Shown: positions 1-12,225, counted from the stretch's first letter. The stretch is 64,000 bases of DNA from Bicyclus anynana (GCF_947172395.1 NC_069095.1:11283321-11347320), one strand, 5' to 3'. The notes: generated by a model from the sequence alone, not told the origin. Numbers and translations are program-made.

Positions 1-282
1 AATTCATTCCTTTGTAACGAACACAAAGATTTGCATTTTAATAAATACGGGGTACGTACGTAGTTCGAAAACCTGTCAGAGCCAGACTTATTTTATACAT
101 TTGTCATATTTTAGGAAAGGTGAAAGATTTTCAGCCAATGATAGTTAAATTGGAGACATGATTTTCATATTTTACAGAGGAAAATTAAAAAAAAAACGCA
201 TTGTATCTACTTGAGCAGTTGAAGGTCTGGACCCTTGCTACCGGCTACCTTCCTAAGCCACCAAAATTCTTTTATTTCAATA

Positions 283-412
283 ATTTGGCTTAGTTTACAA
301 GCACTTTTGAAACGTCAAGTAGTCATGATTTAATGGTGGTATGTAAAGTCGAAAACTTAAAATTAAAGTTACGAGGGTTCCAAACGCCTTGGTCCGAGAA
401 GAGCCCAAAACA
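283..412 (+). repeat. Dispersed repeat E, copy 1
   Basis: It shares 'tttacaagcacttttgaaac', 'catgatttaatggtggtatg', 'aattaaagttacgagggttc' with copies at 22262 and 38512. The class is unknown. Confidence 0.65.
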
Positions 413-530
413 AACGCAGCCAAGGTATTTTTTTTGTTTACCACCATTTTTATTGAGCACTAAGTGATTAACTTCACCACAGACGAGACTCCATAATTCT
501 TACTTGCCATTATTATGAGCATTGACTTTC

Positions 531-827
531 TTTTTATTATTCTTTACAAGTTAGCCCTTGACTATAGTCTCACCTAATGGTAAGTGATGATGCAATCTAA
601 GATGGAAACAGGTTAACTTGCTAGGAGGAGAGTGAAAATCCACACCCCTTTCGGTTTCTACACGACCGGATTGCTAAATTGCTTGGCGGCACGTCTAGAT
701 TGGTAAATAGCCATCACGGAAGCCTCCCACCAGCCACACCTGGACCAATTAAGTAAACCACATTTGGCCGAGTTAGGGATCGAACCCAGGACCTCCGTCT
801 TGAAATTACACCGGGCATGGAGGCCTT
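531..827 (-). mobile_element. SINE-B copy
   Basis: SINE-B is a second tRNA-derived family. In sense it starts with a tRNA-like head 'ggcctccgtggcgcagtggt' carrying a B box 'gggttcgatcccc', goes through 'ggctggtgggaggcttcggc' and ends 'gggctaacttgtaaagaata' plus poly-A. Full length is about 330 bp. This reverse copy lacks the last bases of the head (gcatggaggcc). Confidence 0.86.
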
Positions 828-1160
828 CGACTGTCGTCGTATGTCTGGCTGTCGCAGGCTCTCGGTTCACTACGTCACTTTTGTATTCCTCTTATAGAAA
901 GGTCGATATTAAAATTTCGTGGACCGCTACAGAAAGTAGAATACAATTTTGTATTGGACATTCCATTATTTCATTTATATTTTTGATAAAAGATTGACTG
1001 AATCTTTTGGCAAATACATTTTTTTCTTTAAAACAAAAAGGCAAGATGGAAAAAGATAATTACAGAATTATATCAACCTTCACTATTTTTAAGGCAGAAA
1101 AAATAATTGTTTTTTCGTAAAGTGGGTACTATTGATGATTTATAGGAGTTACTAGCGTTA
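828..1160. other. No gene seen
   Basis: AT-rich sequence with no exon-like frame and no recognised repeat. Confidence 0.6.
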
Positions 1161-1377
1161 CTAGCTGACGCCCGCGACTTCGCGTGGAATTCAGTTTTTC
1201 ACAAATCCCGCAGGAACCATGGATTTTTCCGGAATGAAAAGTTTTAATAGCCTATGTGTTAATTCAGAGTAATTTATATTTCCATTCCTAATTTCAGCAA
1301 ATCGCTTCTGTAGTAGCGGCGTTAAAGTCTAATAAACATACATTTATACAAATTTTCTTGTTTATAATATTAGTAAC
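1161..1377 (-). mobile_element. Helitron-1 copy (non-autonomous)
   Basis: Helitron-1 in sense begins 'tcctactaatattataaacg' and ends 'gaagtcgcgggcgtccgctag' inserted before a T. TC start, CTAG end and no inverted repeats or target duplication are the superfamily's hallmarks. About 215 bp is full length. This copy has a damaged 5' end and a CTAG end at 1161. Confidence 0.82.
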
Positions 1378-2083
1378 ATCATCGGATTTCTTATCATCGC
1401 ACTAGCTGTAATAATATAAGTACATATATTACCTAGTATATAATAGCTGCTTAATGTATAAAATATTTTAGTTGTTTCACCTAAAGCTTAACGTATTCTA
1501 CAATACTTTTCTCAATGTTGTACCTACTTAGTAAGATATTCCGACTATTTTTTATAAACCCACATAAGATTCAAATCAAACTCATGATCATTCAAATCAA
1601 CTCAATCACTGGACTAACTAATGCAGTGCACATATAATGAATAATGAACCTACATTAAAAGAGCGGAAAATATAGCGGGCTTTGTTTTGGTCATGGAACC
1701 ACGGCAAATCAAAACAGAGGGTAAACCCAACAAGCATTGTGTACTTTTTTTACTTAATTATTATTACACAAAAAAATGTGTCACCCCAATCAGTCCACCC
1801 CGCCTCACTGGAAAAGTATGAAAATCCAAACGAGGGTTTATTTTTTGCAAGCCTTTAAAAATTGGGGTGAACAAGGGTTTTTTGATAACGTCGGAACATT
1901 TTCGATGTGGCGACGCCGTTTTGCCGCGTTTTTATACAACTTATAATTAAAAGGCTCATCCAGTGAGATTCTGCGCTGATGGAATTTTTAAACAAACACT
2001 TGGTTTTTCACTGGGTCGGCTATTTCATTATGATATTTTGGAACAATTATAGCAATTTTGATAGTGCTCATCATCTTCTTATT
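1378..2083. other. No gene seen
   Basis: AT-rich. 'tcaccccaatcagtccacc' and 'ggcgacgccgttttgccgcg' are slightly GC-richer, with no frame. Confidence 0.55.
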
Positions 2084-2400
2084 TTAACGGCCTATTACAG
2101 GGCAGGCCTCCCTCTTTACAACAGAGAGAATATAGAGGTTAGATTAATGGCCACCACGCTTTTTCAATGCGGGTAGTGGTGATAATATTAAATTCATTGA
2201 CGACCACTATCAGATATTAATGATACGAGTAGTGACCGGAACCAACTGCTTTAATGAGGCACGGGGGCGCAACACCACTAACTTAAGGGGTAAGAATTTT
2301 AACTGAAAATGTCTTATAAGGAAGAAAAACTCAGTATCTCTCACAGCGCGACCCCTTTTGAACTCAACATCTCGTGATCCGCAACCACATTGGTATTAGT
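2084..2400 (-). mobile_element. SINE-C copy (tRNA-like end on minus strand)
   Basis: On the plus strand it has 'ggcctccctctttacaacag', 'tcaatgcgggtagtggtgat', 'ccactatcagatattaatga' and a degraded tRNA-like end near 2350-2385. Orientation follows the copy at 54918, which carries a clear antisense B box. Confidence 0.6.
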
Positions 2401-2450
2401 ATTAGATAGTATATGTAATATATTTTACAAAAATGGAAAAATAACAAAAA

Positions 2451-2592
2451 AACAACCGACTTCATTACCGAAAAACGTACCCACCAAACTAAAAAGCGAA
2501 ATATAACATCATAATATTAATATGTTCTACCTTTGAAGGTGGTACTAAGCCGGTGAAACATCTAAACATCCTTTTTGAAATCGGTTAAAAAT
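2451..2592 (+). mobile_element. Short diverged relative of the 18574 element
   Basis: It shares 'aaccgacttc', 'aaactaaaaagcgaaatata' and 'tttgaaggtggtactaagcc', ending 'tcggttaaaaa'. Confidence 0.65.
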
Positions 2593-4257
2593 TATATCAC
2601 ATAACTTGTTTAGGGAAAGAGTTACCTATTACAAACGTATTATTTCAGCATCAATCCTATGTGTGTTCCGTCGTAAAGAATATGGTTTCCAATAAAATTA
2701 CAAGCCCAATACTAAGCAGTGGTGTACTTACTTTCAAATCATACAAAATTCATTCCTTCTCCAAACAGGTTTCAATGAATCCTAAGGGACTTTTGTATCT
2801 ATGAAGTGTAACATAACCGTCTTCACTATAAGGGCACACGGGGTCATTGCCCAAGGCCCCCATTCTCAGGGGGCCCCGAAAGACTGAGAATTTATCTCAC
2901 ACATTTATTCTCAAAACAATTTTGTCAGGCGCATTACACTTTTTTCACTAATCAGTAATTATATCAGAAAGTATATAGGGCATATACTACGCCATTATAT
3001 CGATGACTTCACCTGTAATCGTGAACAAAAACCAGCATCATTCTAATATCAATAATGACATACTGTATTACATACTGTATTTGATTTTGATTACCTATAA
3101 TAAATGATAATGTTTAGTCAAAAAATGAAAATACTCGTAATTAGCATTTTTCACTTTCCAAAAGGGACCCTAATTTTTATGTGCCCAAGGGCCCCAGCCC
3201 AGTTTAAGACATCAGTGGTGTCACGCCACTCATGTTAAGACATTTCTGCCTCATCAAACTCCGAGCAATAACTGAGAATGTCTTGGTATATAGACAATTC
3301 CAATAATTTAGTATCCCTACCTATTCAAACCTATGACTCCGTGAGGTTAATCACTGGACTGACGAGATAGTTTGAGGCCAATTTGTGTCTCCAAACAACA
3401 CAATTTTCGGTGAAAATGTAGCCAAAAAATAGACGTAACCTATACCTTTATAAATTGGTTGGCATCGAAACCAATAAAGTGCGGGGATTTCCTCGAGCTC
3501 TCTTTGTCCTTTGCTGATATCATTATCTTTTTGCGGACGTGATTGCGTTTATTGCTCTTTGTCTCGACAAGAACGGATATTATTAAAGCCCCGGGATATT
3601 GTACTGGCCTTCTACGTATTACCAACTTGTGACACGAGTATGTACCAGTAAATATAAGTACCAAGTCTTTGGTACCTATATTGTGTTTGATGACATAGAC
3701 AATACCTTGAGAGGCATTGTAAAATTTTTAAAAAATTTTGCGGAAAATATATAAAACAGTGTCAAAATCGGAATCATTTATTTGCAAGAAACATTACATT
3801 TTATCAGTCAAACATTGTTGTTAAGTAATAAGTAACAATGTCTTACTATTCAGGTATGCAAATATTTAATAAAAAATATAATAAAATTAGTAACTTAAAA
3901 TTAAAAAAATATATATACTACAATTAATTTCAATTAAATGACACGAATAATCTCATAATAATAATAAATAATTTACCTATAGTACTTAGTACCACGAAAC
4001 CCTATGTATAAGAATTGCTTGTAAATATTTAATTAAATTAGCAATTCTGTCTAGTACTTATTATACACATTTTTGTGCTCAAAACACGCTTATTCTTGTT
4101 TTTTTCTTCGAAAAAGAAATATCAAAAGAGACCTACGAAATGATATTAAAGGTAAAATTCGTGGAAGGCTGGCAATAAGATTGTGATGTTTTTGCACTTG
4201 TAGTGTTTCATATTCTTCTAACTTATTTCTCCAATGAATAGTTTGTCTTACCTACTT
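2593..4257. other. No gene seen; old transposon remnants
   Basis: Between 2815 and 3235 paired motifs 'gcccaaggcccccattctca' and 'tgcccaagggccccagccca' suggest an old MITE-like repeat. The rest is AT-rich. Confidence 0.5.
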
Positions 4258-4520
4258 TTAATCCAGGTATGTCCCGCGATAAAGTGATCTTCTTCTTCTT
4301 AAGGTGCCTCTCCGACTAGCGAAGTTTGCAGTCAGTTTCTTGTACTCGTCTCTATCCTTCGCGAGGCAAAATAATTGTGCGGCGCTCGCGATCCCGGTCC
4401 ACTCTCTGATGTTTCTCAGCCAAGACTTCCTGCGACCAACGCCTCTTCTACCAGCAACCTTTCCCATCAAGATGAGCTGTAGAAGCTCGTATCTCTCGTG
4501 TCGCAGCACGTGCCCTAGAT
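4258..4520 (-). mobile_element. LINE fragment, 'WLRNIREWTG' family
   Basis: On the minus strand it codes for LRHERYELLQLILMGKVAGR, RGVGRRKSWLRNIREWTGI, AAQLFCLAKDRDEYKKLTAN, with stops only at the end. This is the very C-terminal region after the RT domain of an insect non-LTR retrotransposon. SINE-A follows directly. Confidence 0.82.
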
Positions 4521-4846
4521 AGCGTGATAGCCTCCGGAATCGGAGGCAGAGGTCATATCCCTCTGCCTCCGATTCCAGAGGGCGTAGGTTCGAATCCGGT
4601 CCGGGGCGTGCACCTCCAACTTTACAGTTGTGTGCATTTTAAGAAATTAAATATCACATATCTCAAATGGCGAAGGAAAACATTGTGAGGAAACCTGCAC
4701 ACTAGAGAATTTTCTTAATTCTCTGCGTGTGTGAAGTCAGCCAATCCGCATTGGACCAGCGTTGTGGACTATTGGCCTAACCGCTCTAATTCTGAGAGGA
4801 GACTCGAGCTCAGCAGTGAGCTGAATATGGGTTGATAATGATGATG
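4521..4846 (+). mobile_element. SINE-A copy, near full length, with fold-back head
   Basis: SINE-A is the commonest repeat here. It has a tRNA-like head with an A-box-like 'tagcccagtggatatgacc' and a B box 'ggttcgaatcc', a middle with 'cacctccaacttttcagttg', and a tail 'gggttgataatgatgatg' ending in GAT repeats. About 310 bp is full length. This copy begins with the head in reverse (cctccggaatcggaggcag) followed at once by the head forward (ctctgcctccgattccag), giving a hairpin. It abuts a LINE fragment at 4520. Confidence 0.85.
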
Positions 4847-5649
4847 CCCCGCGGTTTTGCTTGTGTAGGTTCCGTTTCAAATTACTTTCACTGAGCTTGA
4901 AAAGTTAAAACGTACGTACGTTTAACCATATCGCTTACTGCATTATGATTGCAGCCAAGCACTATCTATAAAGTAAAAAAAACCGTTTAGAACCGTTCTG
5001 GATTTGAAATAGCTTAATAGCTATTTTGCACCGACGGAAAGTAAATGAAAAATGTGTTATCTTGTGATTAACCAATAAATTTACTCATAAAGATATTCTG
5101 AATCGAATGATATCTCCATCTTATTTTTTGTTGTCTATTCAAAATAGCCAAAAATCTACATGTTAACCACAGTGTTAATAGTTCCACTAACCAGACTTTA
5201 TTCTGTGGTTTTCTTTTATACGGACAGCCGAATACGCCAGCAATTTTAGTGTTTTTGGAGAAAGTACAATCTCTGGTATTCCATAGTTGTATTTATGGTA
5301 CAACATGTTACTAACAGCTACAGGACAGTTTATCATCAGTACTGTATTTACTTACGGTGCAATACAAGGTGTCAAAGGGCGATAAAAGCTTTCCCGTGTG
5401 TATTGCACTGTGTAGATGTCTTATATGAGTACCTGATACCGGCACTTGGTCGGTACACGCACAAACAACTTCTAAACCAATGATATTTACAAATTGCATA
5501 GAGCGGAGAAAAAAATAATTCATAATTAAAATTTACATGTTCTGATTTAAAACGATCGGACTTCAACAATTATTGTCACTACCAACTTAATATATGCAAA
5601 TAAATGAGTAAAATATGCAAATAAATTAATTGAATTGAAAACACCGCAA
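4847..5649. other. No gene seen
   Basis: Only overlapping short frames on both strands near 5300-5570, with no splice signals. Confidence 0.55.
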
Positions 5650-5830
5650 TATCATCATTTTCATTTCATTTCAACCCTTATTCGGCTCACTGTTGATCTC
5701 GAGTCTCCTCTCAGAATGAGAGGGGTTAAAATGCACATAACTGAAAAGTTGGAGGAGGATTCCGCGGACCAGATTCGAACCTACACCCTCCGGAGACGGA
5801 GGCAGAGGTCATATACAATGGGCTATCACT
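5650..5830 (-). mobile_element. SINE-A copy with internal deletion
   Basis: The tail (atcatcatttt, cggctcactgttgatctcgag) and head (accctccggagacggaggca) are present. The middle between 'gaggggtt' and 'aaaatgcacataactg' is missing, leaving 181 bp. Confidence 0.8.
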
Positions 5831-6143
5831 GTTTTTTAAACTACTAAATGGACCCAAAAAAATAAACAGCGCAAACTAAATGAAATCACAACAAACAAAC
5901 ACAAATACTTCTTCAGTATTACTCATTGTCCTATCTGTCACTAATGTAGATTTCAATAGTCTTTGTTAATAACAATACATTGGTTAAATCACATACCTGT
6001 CGTGATGCCTCTAATTCCGAAGGGAAATAAGGACTTTTGTTGGCGTTTGTTATTTTACTGTATTTGGTAAAAATACTTCAAATAATATATTTAATTCAAT
6101 AACAAGTCAACAGCAAAGCAACAAACTTAGCTTCAACCATGTT

Positions 6144-6463
6144 CTTTTTTTAATTATTTACAAGTTAGCCCTTATCTACAATCTCACCTGATGGTAAGTG
6201 ATGATGCAGTCTAAGATGGAAGCGGGCTAACTTGTTAGGAGGAGGATGAAAATCCACACACCGGTTTCTACACGACATCGTACCGGAACGCTAAATCGCT
6301 TGGCGGTACGTTTTTGCCGTTAGTGTGGTAACTAGCCACAGCCGAAGCCTCCCAGCCAGACCTGGACCAATTAAGAAAATCTCAATTGGCCCAGCCGGGA
6401 ATCGAACCCAGGACCTCCGTTTTGTAAATCTACCGCGCATACCACTGCGCCACGGAGGCCGTC
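6144..6463 (-). mobile_element. SINE-B copy, full length
   Basis: Poly-T side at 6144, complete tRNA-like head at 6412-6463 (cgcataccactgcgccacgg). Confidence 0.92.
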
Positions 6464-6894
6464 AAATTTATTAGTTTAGAGAACTGTAAAGAGTAACAAA
6501 ACTATAGGACAACATGATGCCTCTAATCATTATCACGTCTATAATACCAAGGATTACATCGAAACAAATTAGAGCAGGCGAGGCATAAGGACCTAATTTC
6601 GGTAGGGTCCACAAAAACGGCACCTTTGTTTTTATACTTGATTGATTGTCCTCTTGGTGAAATTAAGATGAAACGGGAATTGGGTGATCCATCTTGAGTG
6701 TGGCATAGATAAAATTGATTGGATATCCCCTTTTATGTATTTCTACACGTCTCTGTGTATCGATATTATTTTTATTTCCATTTTTAAATACTTTATAGAT
6801 CGATATTTTGGTAGGTAAAGAATATTTATGTAACATTTAATCATTTCACCGCGGCTATTATTTGCCTCGACTGGTAGAAGGGATGGCTCATTTT

Positions 6895-7090
6895 CTGCGC
6901 AAAGGATCAACCTGGCTGTCTAGCGCGGAAATGCAGCCAGTATTCTTGTCACCATTCCACGTGGGCATGATTTGTATAGTTACGAGTATTAGGATAAGTT
7001 AGCTTAAGCTCCTTATTATGTTCTTTAGAGTTAATCTAAAGTATAAGTGATAAATTCCCTGAATTCATTAAAAAAGAAATAAATAAATTC
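6895..7090 (+). mobile_element. LINE 3' end (NLAV-type)
   Basis: It contains 'gatcaacctggctgtctagc', 'gaaatgcagccagtattctt', 'ccacgtgggcatgatttgta' and an A-rich end. Translation pieces (DQPGCL.., frame-shifted to INLAV) resemble the end of jockey/R1-like reverse transcriptases. Confidence 0.6.
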
Positions 7091-7182
7091 GAAAAAAAAA
7101 TGTATTGCCATATTCAGACAATTTAAAGATGGAAAATTGACAATTTAGGCTTAAACTAGCCTCAGGACTGATCTTGTTTGGT

Positions 7183-7437
7183 ATCATCATCATTAACAAC
7201 CCATATACAGCTTACTGCTGAGCTCAAGTCTTCTCTCAGAATGAGAGGGGTTAGGCCACAATAGAATTAAGAAAATTCTCAGGTATGCAGGTTTCCTCAC
7301 AATGTTTATCCGTTTGAGACACGTGGTATACAATTTCTTATAATGCACATAACTGGAAAGTTGCAGGTGCATGCCCCGGATTCGAACCTACGCCCTCCGA
7401 ATCGAAGGCAGAAGTCATATCCATAGGGCTATCACAA
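7183..7437 (-). mobile_element. SINE-A copy
   Basis: It has the tail GAT repeats (reversed), the middle and the head 'cgccctccgaatcgaaggca'. The 'ccaccacgctggcccaatgc' block is deleted. It lies between inverted copies of a LINE 3' end (6895 and 7857). Confidence 0.82.
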
Positions 7438-7477
7438 TGTACTTGTATGTACATGGGTGGTATACTAACTTTTATAA

Positions 7478-7797
7478 AAAAAATTAATAAAAAAAATTCA
7501 ACGGACTTCAAAAACATAAATAAATAAAACATACTGACTAAACTAAAAAGCGAAAAATAATATCATTCTAAGTTCTGTATATCATATTATGTACTAACTG
7601 ATGATCAGTTTGAAGGCGGTGCTAGCCCGATGATGTATTTATTCAAGCCATGTAAGAATATCATAAAGATTTAGGTTTTTCAGCCAGTGTTCTTTCCACC
7701 TAGATTTTTTATTGACGAAGTTCTGAGGTAACAAACATTAAAAAAAAATACGCGTCAAATTGAGAACCTCCTCCTTTTTTTGAGGTCGGTTAATAAA
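7478..7797 (+). mobile_element. Diverged relative of the 18574 element
   Basis: It shares 'aaactaaaaagcgaaaaata', 'gatcagtttgaaggcggtgc' and 'gaacctcctcctttttttga' then 'ggtcggttaa'. Confidence 0.75.
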
Positions 7798-7856
7798 ATA
7801 CTACTTAAATAAATTTAAAATGTTTTTTTCTATTGAGAAAGAAAATAGTAAGGGTT

Positions 7857-7925
7857 AACTTATCCTAATAACAATATAAATCATGCCCACGTGGAATGGT
7901 GGCAAGAACTGGCTGCATTTCCTTA
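7857..7925 (-). mobile_element. LINE 3' end fragment, inverted to the one at 6895
   Basis: Reverse complement 'ggaaatgcagccagttcttg', 'ccaccattccacgtgggcat', 'ttaggataagtt' matches 6934-7002. Confidence 0.7.
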
Positions 7926-8395
7926 TATTAATTTTATTTTTTTTTTGTTAGAATTCGCGTATTTGTTTCCTACAACAATTTTTAAAATCAGAAACGAATA
8001 ATATTTCGTATTGTGAATTGGCAGTCAGTTTAAAATGTTCCACTAGCTAACGTTAACATGGACTCGGTCGAACTTTCATGGTATTTTCAAAACTGAATTC
8101 ATGCTGTACAAACTATTCGCCCTTTGTTCAGGCTTCCGGTCAAGCTCTCAATGCTTACGCGGTCGATATTTTTGAAAAATACGAGTTTTTTGATTTATAT
8201 TTATTTGGGGTTTTGTGACGGGCAGTTTTGGACAAGTGTTGCAATGGATATAATTTTTATTTTATGTTATCAAATTAGAAATGAAGAGAACCACAGGAGA
8301 ATCTAAGTTACCGTGTAGCTCAACATATTTTAAAAAAAATACTTCCTTTTGACTTTTGTAGACACTATAAGATAGGCTGTTTCCCGAAACCATTA

Positions 8396-8552
8396 CCTCT
8401 TTTAACAGGGTCAATCCTTTTCCCTTTCAGGAGGGTTATGAAACATATACCCACCAAGCTGTTCCAATGCGGGTTGGCGGGTTAAGTGTGATTTCATTAT
8501 GTATTGATAACCATCAGACGTTAATTATAATAATTACCGGGACCATGCTCGT
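8396..8552 (-). mobile_element. SINE-C partial copy
   Basis: It shares 'gttccaatgcgggttggcgg' and 'ataaccatcagacgttaatt'. It is followed by a LINE tail. Confidence 0.58.
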
Positions 8553-8635
8553 GTATTATTTTTTTTATTTTGTGTATTTGTATATTATATGTTATTTCAT
8601 ATATTATTTATTTATATTGCATTTTCCCGCTCTTT

Positions 8636-8790
8636 CTCCGCAATCCTGTCATTAGGGGATGCCTGTAACAGTTGGTTTTAAAATAAGGCCGACTTTGCAT
8701 GCTAATTTTTAGTATTAATTATTGTTTTTTTTTTATTTTCAATTTGTTTTATATTGTGTGCAATAAAATATTTCTTCTTCTTCCAAGCTG
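8636..8790 (+). mobile_element. LINE tail ending AATAAAATATTTCTTCTTC
   Basis: It shares 'atgcctgtaacagttg', 'gcatgctaatttttagtatt' and 'gtgtgcaataaaatatttct' with the copies at 25693 and 56492. It is probably a 5'-truncated retrotransposon 3' UTR. Confidence 0.7.
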
Positions 8791-9369
8791 AGAAAAAACT
8801 AGCACTCTTTATTTCACAACCAGAACCGAACAAGAGACCCAAATCAACATAACCACTAGACCAACAAGACAAGTTGCTTTCAGAAAAACCTCCGCCAAAT
8901 TTCACCAAGTCGGTAAACAAACAAAAAGAAACAGTGTAAGTTTAGCCGCATAATAGAACTAGTGTTGTCAAAAGGTGTAATTTACAGCGACGGGGCCGTG
9001 TTAAAAGCTCGCCTGTTTTCTATGCATTGTCGCGACTGAATAACATATCGCCGCCCGAGGATAGTGGCGGCATTATTTTACGTTAATGGGATTTTGTGTG
9101 ACGGCAATGGGCGGCGTAAGAATGGAAAACGGTTGTGGGATATGCTTGAGAGGTTTTTTGTTCTCTTTATTTTTGTATGACGTTTTAATTGGATTTGGAT
9201 TGTTGACTTTCTAGTCTTTCTTAGCTTAAAGCCTTAACTTAAGGCTTTACTTAAGGCTTTAATCTAAGCATTTTCTTTGTGATTTATTTTCAGGATTTCG
9301 TCTTTCAGGAAAGAAGGAAGAAGAAAACGGATTTGTATAGGATGGAACCGTAGAAATTCAAACGTGGAA

Positions 9370-9530
9370 CGATGGAATTTTTCGGGATAAAAAGTAGCCT
9401 GTGTGTTAATCCAGAGTAAAATCTATTTCCATTCCAAATTTTAGCGAAATCGCTTCAGTAGTAGCGGCGTGAAAGAGTAACAAACATCCAAACATCCATA
9501 CAAACTTTCGCGTTTATAATATTAGTAGGA
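9370..9530 (-). mobile_element. Helitron-1 copy, 3'-truncated
   Basis: It has the 5' start (tcctactaatattataaacg in reverse) and middle. The CTAG end is missing. Confidence 0.8.
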
Positions 9531-10538
9531 TGTAGGATGACGTTTTAATTGAATTATGACTGGACTTTCTGGGCTTTGAGCTAAGCATTTTCTTTGTTTT
9601 ATTTTCACGATTCCGTCTTTCAGGAAAGAAGGAAGAAAAAAACGGATTCTTATAGTATTATTGATTGATATCTGATTGCCGGAATGTGTGAAGGTAGGAT
9701 GTCTAAAATACTCACATCTGCAATTCTCGTGACTAAAGTTGCAAGAATGGAAAACGCGAGGCATGTGGAATAGACTTGAGAGGTTTTTTGCTATCTTTAT
9801 TTTTAAGTGGATATTGTGTATTGCATGAAGTTATAATTGGATTTGGACTGTTGACTTTCTAGTGTTTTACCGTTGTAGGCATTAAGCTAAGCCATTTCTT
9901 CATTTGATCCAGTCATGTCCTAAGGTCGAGCTAAAAATGTTCAGTATTCTTTCATTTAAGAAATTCTCAGTAGTCATCCGAATTTGGGAAGTCATTATTG
10001 TTACATCCTCGTGTTTCGGAAAATATGTCAAGCCTCCGCACCAGATCACTATCATCTGAATGACAGTTACAAAATCAACGATTATCTCCATAAACCCGCC
10101 AACCCTCATCAAAGCAGCGTGATGGGCATAACCTCTTTATACCCTCTCCGATAAGTAGGGAGGCCTCGCTCTGCAGTGTGGCTAATTATTTGATGAAAAC
10201 ATTTGTATGTAAATGTAAAGACGACGAAGAAACAAGCAAAATTTATGCAACTCATTTATTCAAAAGTTTAAAGCTAATAACTCAATTTAAAATGGCTCCT
10301 TGTGTAAAGCTCGCTCTAAGATACTATTTTAATTGGCGCATCGTCTCACTTAATTGGAGCCATTTGGCGTGGACTGCAACTAGCTGTTAGAATACTGAGG
10401 AAAGTAGTTTGTGGCCGTGTGCATAAGCATCTGAATCAATCTTTCATAAAATATACAGGGTGTCCCGTAAATATTACGACATACTTTACAGGGTGATAGT
10501 TGACATCAAGGCCTACTAAAATAACGCAATCTATTCAA
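9531..10538. other. No gene seen; local duplication with 9140-9370
   Basis: The stretch 'cgtctttcaggaaagaagga' and 'gacttgagaggttttttgct' repeats motifs at 9140-9330, so an old tandem duplication of about 400-600 bp carrying part of a Helitron is likely. Confidence 0.5.
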
Positions 10539-10842
10539 CATCATCATTAGCAACCCATATTCGGCTCACTGCTGAACTCGAGTCTCCTCTCAGAATGAGA
10601 GGGGTTAGGCCAATAGTCCACCACGCTGGCCCAATGCGGATTGGCAGACATCACACACGCAGAGAATTAAGACAATTCTCTGGTATGCAGGTTTCCTCAT
10701 GTTTTTCCTTCACCATTTGAGACACGTGATATTTATTTTCTTAAAATGCACACAACTGAAAAGTTGGAGGTGCATGCCCCGGACCGGAGAACCCACACCG
10801 GAATACGGTGCAGAGGTAATTTCCACTGGGCTATCACGGCTC
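10539..10842 (-). mobile_element. SINE-A copy, near full length
   Basis: All family blocks are present in reverse. The B-box region is damaged (ggaccggagaacccacaccg). Confidence 0.88.
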
Positions 10843-10990
10843 TATTTACATGATGTTAGCCGAAATTTTACGGTTTTTAAGTTATATTGGTTTTTGTACA
10901 TAATACAAAAATTCCCTACCTTCAATGCAGTTTAATAATACCATGATAAAATTACTTAAGCGTTTATGCTTGGCAATTATTTTTGCCTTT

Positions 10991-11060
10991 GAACCCCTCT
11001 CATTCTGAGAGGAGACGCGTGCTCACTAGTGAGTCGAATATGGGTTGATGATGATGATGA
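10991..11060 (+). mobile_element. SINE-A 3' end
   Basis: Only the last 70 bp remains: 'cccctctcattctgagagga' through the GATGATGATGA tail. It is in opposite orientation to the copy 150 bp upstream. Confidence 0.8.
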
Positions 11061-11754
11061 ATTATTTTTGAATAGTTGTTGTATTGTTTTTGATGAAATT
11101 TTAGTTTTTTCTTCTACAAAGTGAGCCTTTTTCCAAAAAACGGGCCTAATTATTTTTTTTATGTTTAATGGTTTTTATTGCATATTGATTATGCAAACGT
11201 TAGGTAAAACTTTTACTTTGGTAACTTAGTAAGCTACCAGAATAAAGAATTTTCGTAAATAAAAAAGTTGATCGTCTCATCGAGATGAAGCTACTCACGA
11301 AAAATTAACTTGATACGATACGTTCCGGCTGCAGAATGTTTTTTTTTTTTTTCAAGAAAGCTTATCCATTGCCTATGGGTAAAATATAATAGCTCAAAAA
11401 TAAATAACAGATAAGAAATAAAAACAAAATACAATATGTTTCTCGTAGATATTCACACCAAAAGGCGAACAGTTCAAGTAACGTTGTTCGAATGCACAAA
11501 ACTCCTTTTGAGATGCAAATTCCGATGTTGATAATCTAAACCAGGTGCTTCGTGCATTTGCATTTATATAGTATAGTTGTAGGATAGTATTTATAAAGTA
11601 TACCGGCTGATACAGCTTATTCTTACTTGTGATAGTGCGATTCGTGCTTCGTGATAGCATGATAGCAAACTTGTGATAACACGGAAAGTAGTGTCAATCT
11701 AAAACAGTAATTGAATTATCATATCGGATGATGGATTATCTATACAAAACCTTT

Positions 11755-12225
11755 TGTAATCAGCCTGAAGACCAAAGTCTTGGAACAGTGCTTGTTGCCA
11801 GTGATTATCTACGGATCCGAGACTTGGTCGCTAACTATGAGTCTTATTACACGTAGAAAGCTCAAAGTCACTCAGCAGGCTATGGAGCGAGTGATGCGTT
11901 TAGTTTCTCTACGTGATCGAATCAGAAATGAGGAGATCCGCAGATGGACCAAAGTCACTTACATAGCTCAGCGAGTCGCGAAGCTGAAGTGGCAATAGGC
12001 AGGCCACATAGTTTTAAGAGCCGATGGACATTGGAGCTCCTAAGTGCTGGAATGGCGACCCCGCAACGAAAACCGCAGTGTTGGTCGACCCCCCATGAGG
12101 TGGACCGGGACATCAAGCCGGTTGCAGGGAGCCGCTGGATACTGGCGGCTTGAGACCGGAAGTCCATGCAAGAGGCCTTTGTCCAGCAGTGGATGTCCAT
12201 CAGCTGCTAATGATGATGATAATGA
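11755..12225 (+). mobile_element. RTE-type LINE 3' end, broken
   Basis: It codes for the C-terminal part of a reverse-transcriptase polyprotein: LEQCLLPVIIYGSETWSLT, AMERVMRLVSLRDRIRNEEI, QRVAKLKWQ, then a TAG at 11996-11998 where the sister copy at 43692 has TGG (Trp). Further frameshifts follow (rpprnenrsvgrpp is in another frame). It ends in the GATGATGAT tail typical of the family. Confidence 0.88.

Noticed and set aside
10450..10500. 'acagggtgtcccgtaaatat' as a transposon end
   Set aside because: A similar word occurs at 40929 and, reversed, near 23655, but no second end or target duplication could be found.
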